DNA from: Phoronis australis
Taxonomy: Eukaryota > Phoronida > Phoronidae
Direction: 5' to 3'
Assembly: GCA_002633005.1 (NCBI GenBank)
Contig: NMRA01000095.1
Location: 187,881 to 251,880, forward strand
Length of the DNA: 64,000 nt
Within the stretch, counting starts at the first letter, position 1. Every line of letters starts with the position of its first letter. Shown here piece after piece: positions 60,301 to 64,000 of the stretch. A program made the translations under genes and the position numbers. The notes below the pieces were generated by a model. It did not search any database, was not told the DNA's origin, and saw only the letters and a list, made by a program, of their open reading frames with translations.

Positions 60301-63263
60301 TGATATCAAGTGGATTCGACTGCATTATCGTATTTTATAATACATGGACCACCAATTCTGTATAGCTCATTGCAAAATATTGGCAATTTGGCACACAAAC
60401 CAACAATACAACTACAGTTTCATTATTGCCCGCGCCAACACACTTCACAATTCACAATGTCACTAGTGGCACCTAGTGTGATTACTTGACGTTTCACTCA
60501 AGGCAAGAACGTCGTCTGCTCACCAACTAGAAGCAGAGTTGACATTTACTTACACAGACCAATCCTTCCCTGGACCCTGATTGGTCAATGCCTCTATGAC
60601 CAATGCCATGAGGTCATCATTGCCATGACTTAAACCAACACCAACACTCTTCAACAGATGGCAGTGTTTGTCCGTACATGTTGACACATCTCTCTCCACT
60701 ATTGACTGACTGTAACCATAGTGGTCAGGTGACTGGTGCGTAGCTCTGGTAAACACTTCACTATTTCCACGAAGTGTTGTCTGCACATCAACAGCCTGAG
60801 ACTGTTTTCCAATAGCTAGACTGGAGGCTTGGTTATATTCAACTGATGACTTGTTTGTGACCTTGAGTGGTGAGGTTGTCACAGAACTATCATCTGATCC
60901 ACCAAGTACATCTTCCTTCCACCTCTCACTCAGGTGACTGTTGTCATGGTAACTGTCCTGGTCACCTCCATTATCACACTGATTGATCTCATCAACAGTT
61001 ACTTCAAATGTTTTGTAATGTCTGCTTTGGTTAAGTACCTGAATTGCAGATTTGGTCTTTTTCTTTTCGCTCAGTTTCTCAGCCAGCAGTCTTTCAAAAT
61101 TGTCCTCAACACTATTGCAGACAGTCTGAGATTCTTTGAAACTGAATGGCAGTTGGGTGTTATGAGCACTAGGATCAACAAAAAGTTCAGCAACATCGTA
61201 GGTGAGTTTTTTATCAGGAGAGACTTGTTTGTCAGATGACTGATTTGCATATTCAATGCCATCAAAGCAAGCATCAAATTCATCATCACATGCAGCAATA
61301 CTAGCGCCATCTACTGTCTGCTTTGTTCTTGTGTCACTGATCTCCACTGGAACATGGTCCTTTAGTGAACACATCTCTTCCAAACGGTATCCGGGCATAA
61401 TGGGAAGACCCTCCTCAACAGAATCACAGTTCACATTTGGTTTCATATTTAAAATGTCCCCCTGGAGGTGAGACAGAACTTGTGATGTTTCTGAGATCAA
61501 CGCATCAACGTTTGTAATTTCCTCCTCCTCCTCCCCATCAAAATACCAAGCAACATCACCTTCCCACTTAGAGGCACATACACCAAGCGACTTAGGATTA
61601 CGGAGGTCAGATTCTGTCTTGCTTACAGAGTCAATAGCAACAAGTCGTCGAGGAAGGGTAGGCTTTACTTTGTTGGTATCTACAACAGTTTCAGGTTGTG
61701 TGATGATGCGTCCCTTGTCCTCGCTCTCAACTGGCTGGGGATCAGAACAAAATGTGTCCTTTCTGAGACAGGTGTCCTCGACCGTGTCGGGGACAGAAAG
61801 ACTGACCACACAGTCTGTGAGGTTCTCGATGCACTGGTCCAAACTGCTCAACATGGACTCAACAATCGTCGCAGCTGGCACCCCCTGGAGGAAGAAGCAA
61901 GAAATAAGGATTTTACATAATGTGAAATAATTCCATCGAACCCATTACTGTATGATACAATCTTAACTATTTAGGACACAATATGGTAGACAAGTGGAAT
62001 TTTATATTCTCATTGTCTCCAAGAAAGATATAAGTGCCAAATCAATGCTCTTTATGTTCAAATTCTGTGTCAAACATTACATCACGCAATAATTGATAGT
62101 TTTTGAGCATTCACAATAATATTAAGAAACTTTGAAAATAAAAGACAACACATTACAAAAAATATTTTTGTTCAATAGTGGTGAAACCCAATCAAAGAGA
62201 AAATTTTTGAAGGACCTTGAACTATAGTAATTACAAAATATACAGTTCTGGCAAAATTGTATGTTAGTGCAAATACTATATTACTACCAGTGTTAGCGTA
62301 TTCTGTATTTATTTATAACTAGCATTTAACACTGTACGTCAGTATATTGTATTATAACCAGCAATCTTAAAAACATTAATTTGGCAATTTTCAACCTACT
62401 TCATATTCACACTAACACTAAATGCAGTATTAATCTAACTAATTTGACCAAGAAATCACTGAGATAAGGAATTAGTGTGCAAGTTCCACTTTAAGTGACT
62501 GTGTAATGAACCGAATCATACAGTTATCTACATGATAGTCAGGACAAATTGTCACATGATACTTCTGTCACGAATGCGAAAAGTGCCGTTTACACTACAA
62601 AAGTTGACACGGATCAGCTGACACGGATCAGCTGACACGGATCAGCTGACACGGATCAGCTGACACGGATCAGCTGACACGGATCAGCTGACACGGATCA
62701 GCTGACACGGAACAAGTATGTGTGTAAACGAGACTGAAATGGAGCAAATTGACACGGCGGTGACAACATTTGCCACCCGTTTGTGAGGTAGAGCAATTTG
62801 CCCTAAACATCTTGCTCCATGTCAATTATGTGTCTAAATGTGAAAGTGGGGCAAGGCGGAAAGGATCATCTCTACTGCGCTTGTGCAATGACCTAAATAC
62901 AGATTCTGGGTCTCTTCAAATCCCGTCATTTGTAAACCTGTGCATGTGTGATCCACTCCCCCACCTACAATTTCCTTCTTGCTTCAGTCAGTGAGTTGTG
63001 TGTGTGTGTGTGTGTGTGTGTAAACGGACGCTTGACACCGATCAACTTGCTAAGTGTCAGTTGTCCCGGGCCAAAAGTTGATGTCTAAATGGGACTCAAA
63101 TCAATGTATAGGCTACTACATTGGGTTTCCACCTTACCTGTGCCAACAGATAGAGTGCAGAGTCTTCCCAGAATGATGTCATGGCAACCAATGTCTTACA
63201 GTTAGTTCCATACATCTTGTGATGAGCTTCCACTGTCTCGTTCAGCATAAACTCAAAGTGACT
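54072..63263 (-). CDS. BBS12: BBS12 chaperonin-like protein, seven exons seen, 5' incomplete
   Basis: Group II chaperonin relative that, with MKKS, BBS10 and CCT, forms the complex that assembles the BBSome for ciliary trafficking. Exons (minus): 63263-63138, 61884-60554, 59665-59527, 57493-57359, 56522-56253, 54740-54578, 54364-54072; all joins keep phase and give 818 aa. Matches to human BBS12 in order: LNETVEAHHKMYGTNCKTL near the N-terminus, VGVGLSHGNDDLMALVIEAL, LLNGDLTPSFKHLGY, the apical segment GVLVKGQVDS, KLLQGGGIAELAC, and C-terminal VYDDYQSKIECWRSAMNLVC with TDQQIFTGL. The canonical chaperonin ATP motif GDGTT is replaced by YGTNC. The first residues are missing; their exon is beyond 64000 or unrecognised. 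Human BBS12 has an intronless coding region and about 710 aa. Confidence 0.9.
54578..54740 (-). CDS. BBS12: BBS12 exon: KLLQGGGIAE motif
   Basis: Acceptor TTACCACCAG, donor TCAG|GTATTG in phase 1. KEDFNHCLCRVRNSL and KLLQGGGIAELACW match the chaperonin signature seen in CCT subunits as ERSLHDALCV...GGGAAE. Confidence 0.92.
54901..56205 (+). repeat. CTCF-motif-bearing higher-order tandem repeat, copy B
   Basis: Same family as copy A, lying in a BBS12 intron (54741-56252) and antisense to that gene. Motif starts: 54979, 55123, 55270, 55421, 55564, 55714, 55874 and 56005. Trimer period 441-444 bp. Motifs at 55564 (CCACCAGGGGGCAC) and 56005 (CCACTAGGGGGCAC) are closest to the CTCF core; 55874 is decayed. 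The 5' start ATGCGCCCACGAATGCAT is shared with copy C, and the 3' tail GCGTCCACATATAAATATGC with copy A. Confidence 0.85.
56253..56522 (-). CDS. BBS12: BBS12 exon: apical-domain segment
   Basis: Acceptor CTTATTTCCAG, donor CATTCGG|GTAAGT, 90 codons, phase 0. LAVNGVLVKGQVDSTMYDVC follows the chaperonin pattern in which a strand (NLVLVQGNV in human) leads into the helix that changes between paralogues. Confidence 0.9.
57359..57493 (-). CDS. BBS12: BBS12 exon
   Basis: Acceptor TGTATTGCAG, donor TTGAGT|GTAAGT, 45 codons, phase 0. LLNGDLTPSFKHLGYKQSVK is one of the best-conserved stretches with human BBS12. Confidence 0.9.
57648..59335 (+). repeat. CTCF-motif-bearing higher-order tandem repeat, copy C
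   Basis: Longest copy, in the BBS12 intron 57494-59526, same orientation as A and B. Motif starts: 57866, 58007, 58139, 58281, 58418 (decayed), 58570, 58867, 59016 and 59151; further units near 57724 and 58718 are disrupted. 58281 reads CCACTAGGGGGCAG and 59151 reads CCAATAGGGGGCGC. Both ends are shared with copy B, which suggests a defined transposable unit of about 1.3-1.7 kb whose length varies by whole monomers. Confidence 0.85.
59527..59665 (-). CDS. BBS12: BBS12 exon
   Basis: Acceptor TTCTTGACAG, donor TTTGTG|GTAATT. Enters in phase 2 and leaves in phase 0. Encodes FSTNQLISCAMEGQGQ and GHLVNGMVVQ, aligning with the FDISRIF...CCLPG region of human BBS12. Confidence 0.8.
60090..60120. 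repeat. Poly-C tract with an N
   Basis: About 20 consecutive C bases interrupted by N at 60099, followed by TACCCCC. It lies in a BBS12 intron. The N probably marks an unresolved homopolymer length. Confidence 0.9.
60554..61884 (-). CDS. BBS12: BBS12 large exon with long variable insertion
   Basis: Acceptor TTCCTCCAG; donor GGTCTGT|GTAAGT in phase 2. Begins GVPAATIVESMLSSLDQCIE and ends LSHGNDDLMALVIEALTNQG, both conserved. Between them are roughly 350 acidic, Ser-rich residues without clear similarity (for example GEEEEEITNVD). The apparent stop just past the donor is intronic. Confidence 0.88.
62605..62716. repeat. 14-bp tandem repeat, eight units
   Basis: Seven perfect TGACACGGATCAGC units and an eighth degraded one. 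Each junction creates the palindrome TCAGCTGA with an E-box core CAGCTG. Perfect identity implies recent expansion or correction. Confidence 0.95.
62997..63021. repeat. TG dinucleotide microsatellite
   Basis: About twelve uninterrupted TG units in the same BBS12 intron. Confidence 0.95.
63138..63263 (-). CDS. BBS12: BBS12 exon (first seen)
   Basis: Acceptor TCTCACCAG, donor GCACAG|GTAAGG, 42 codons, phase 0. Encodes SHFEFMLNETVEAHHKMYGT and ends LYLLAQ, aligning with the N-terminal equatorial helices of BBS12. Confidence 0.85.
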
Positions 63264-64000
63264 CTGGTGAGAGAAAATGGAAATTGTCACAGAAAAGTTG
63301 CTCTATAGGAGTCATACTTTGTTCTCAAGCATACTTTGGATTCTTGTTATCACAATAAGAGGTTTCCAAGTTGATGGACAGTTTATTTTTGCTAAAAATT
63401 AGCAAAATTTTGGAGGACAAAACTTAGGACTTTTACTTTTTAGTAATTCAGCGGACTCTCAATTTCTGTCCCGTTTTCATCATATATTTGGCAAAGCTAG
63501 ACAAACTCAAAGTGTAATCAGGTCACAAACTGAAGTCACTTCGAATAAATCATATTTGTGGTGAAAATTTGGCAACTAACCAAATAAATAAATTCCACTC
63601 ATTGCAAAATTCACCTAATTCGGTAATGCTAACTTGCTCAAAACTGAGCACTAGAGCTGTTTAGCAAATTTTGAGAAGTAGTTTTTTAATGGAAAACAGT
63701 CAACATACAATTTTAACACTGTGAGAGCCCAAACATCCTTTGTTTGATCCAATTTCAGGTTTTGTTGTGCAGTGCAGGATGAATCGCAACTTCTTCCATT
63801 CACACAAATTTGAAATTTTTTTCGGAAATAGTTTGAAGATCTCACTGTACAAGACTCTGATGGACTCAGTGAAGAGGACAGAGAATTTATAACCAAGCTG
63901 CATTAACCACATACATGAATGCAGAACAGTCTAGACCAACTACATATATGTGGTACGTCATTAGGCCACTGCTATATACATGTACATGTATATCATATGC
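63264..64000 (-). other. Upstream BBS12 sequence, no exon recognised
   Basis: The window edge. Human BBS12 has about 60 further residues before the first exon seen here, but no frame in this stretch resembles them. The missing start is probably beyond the window. Confidence 0.5.

Larger units (their letters stand above)
61885..63137 (-). other. BBS12 intron with tandem arrays
   Basis: Phase-0 GT-AG intron between the two most upstream exons seen. Holds the 14-bp array and the TG microsatellite. An exact 10-bp inverted pair, CCGTTTACAC (62586-62595) and GTGTAAACGG (63017-63026), brackets both and could be the ends of a small mobile element. Confidence 0.6.

Overview
This window is animal nuclear DNA. 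Genes are split by consensus GT-AG introns, coding density is low, there is no operon structure, and repeats sit in introns. The gene families (Met1-ubiquitin deubiquitinase, Shaw-type K+ channel, LDLa/LRR GPCR of the GRL101/relaxin-receptor type, Bardet-Biedl chaperonin) point to an invertebrate bilaterian. An invertebrate deuterostome or a lophotrochozoan would fit, but I cannot name the species. Three isolated N bases (52141, 52529, 60099) indicate an assembled draft.

Layout. (1) 1-5904: no gene recognised, one 12-bp minisatellite. (2) 5917-15445, plus strand: a six-exon OTULIN-like deubiquitinase, 1013 aa in my model, with a very long disordered N-terminal exon and a complete OTU catalytic domain. 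(3) 15446-22647: 3' flank, a 33-bp tandem array carrying perfect cAMP-response elements, then copy A of a striking higher-order repeat. (4) 22648-29384, minus strand: two large exons that join in phase inside one LDLa module to give a 1892-aa chimeric receptor (signal peptide, CUB-like domains, two C-type lectin domains, about seven LDLa modules, LRRs, 7TM). (5) 29385-36498: intergenic, with a reverse-transcriptase fragment. (6) 36499-44892, plus strand: a six-exon Shaw/Kv3-like voltage-gated K+ channel, 614 aa in my model, with an altered first S4 charge and a GYGE filter. (7) 44893-54071: gene-poor, with degenerate hAT-like elements and a 52-bp tandem repeat. (8) 54072-63263, minus strand: seven coding exons of BBS12. 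Its 5' end lies beyond the window or was not found, and its introns hold repeat copies B and C, a 14-bp tandem array and a TG microsatellite.

The four genes have unrelated roles (ubiquitin signalling, cell-surface sensing, membrane excitability, ciliary BBSome assembly) and I see no functional cluster. The least expected non-coding structure is the repeat family at 19060-20501, 54901-56205 and 57648-59335. It is a tandem array of 130-160 bp monomers arranged as a trimer of about 441-449 bp. Nearly every monomer opens with a 14-15 bp sequence of the form CCACTAGGNGGCGC, which matches the core of the vertebrate CTCF binding consensus. Exon joins were worked out by hand from splice sites and reading phase, and no transcript evidence was available.
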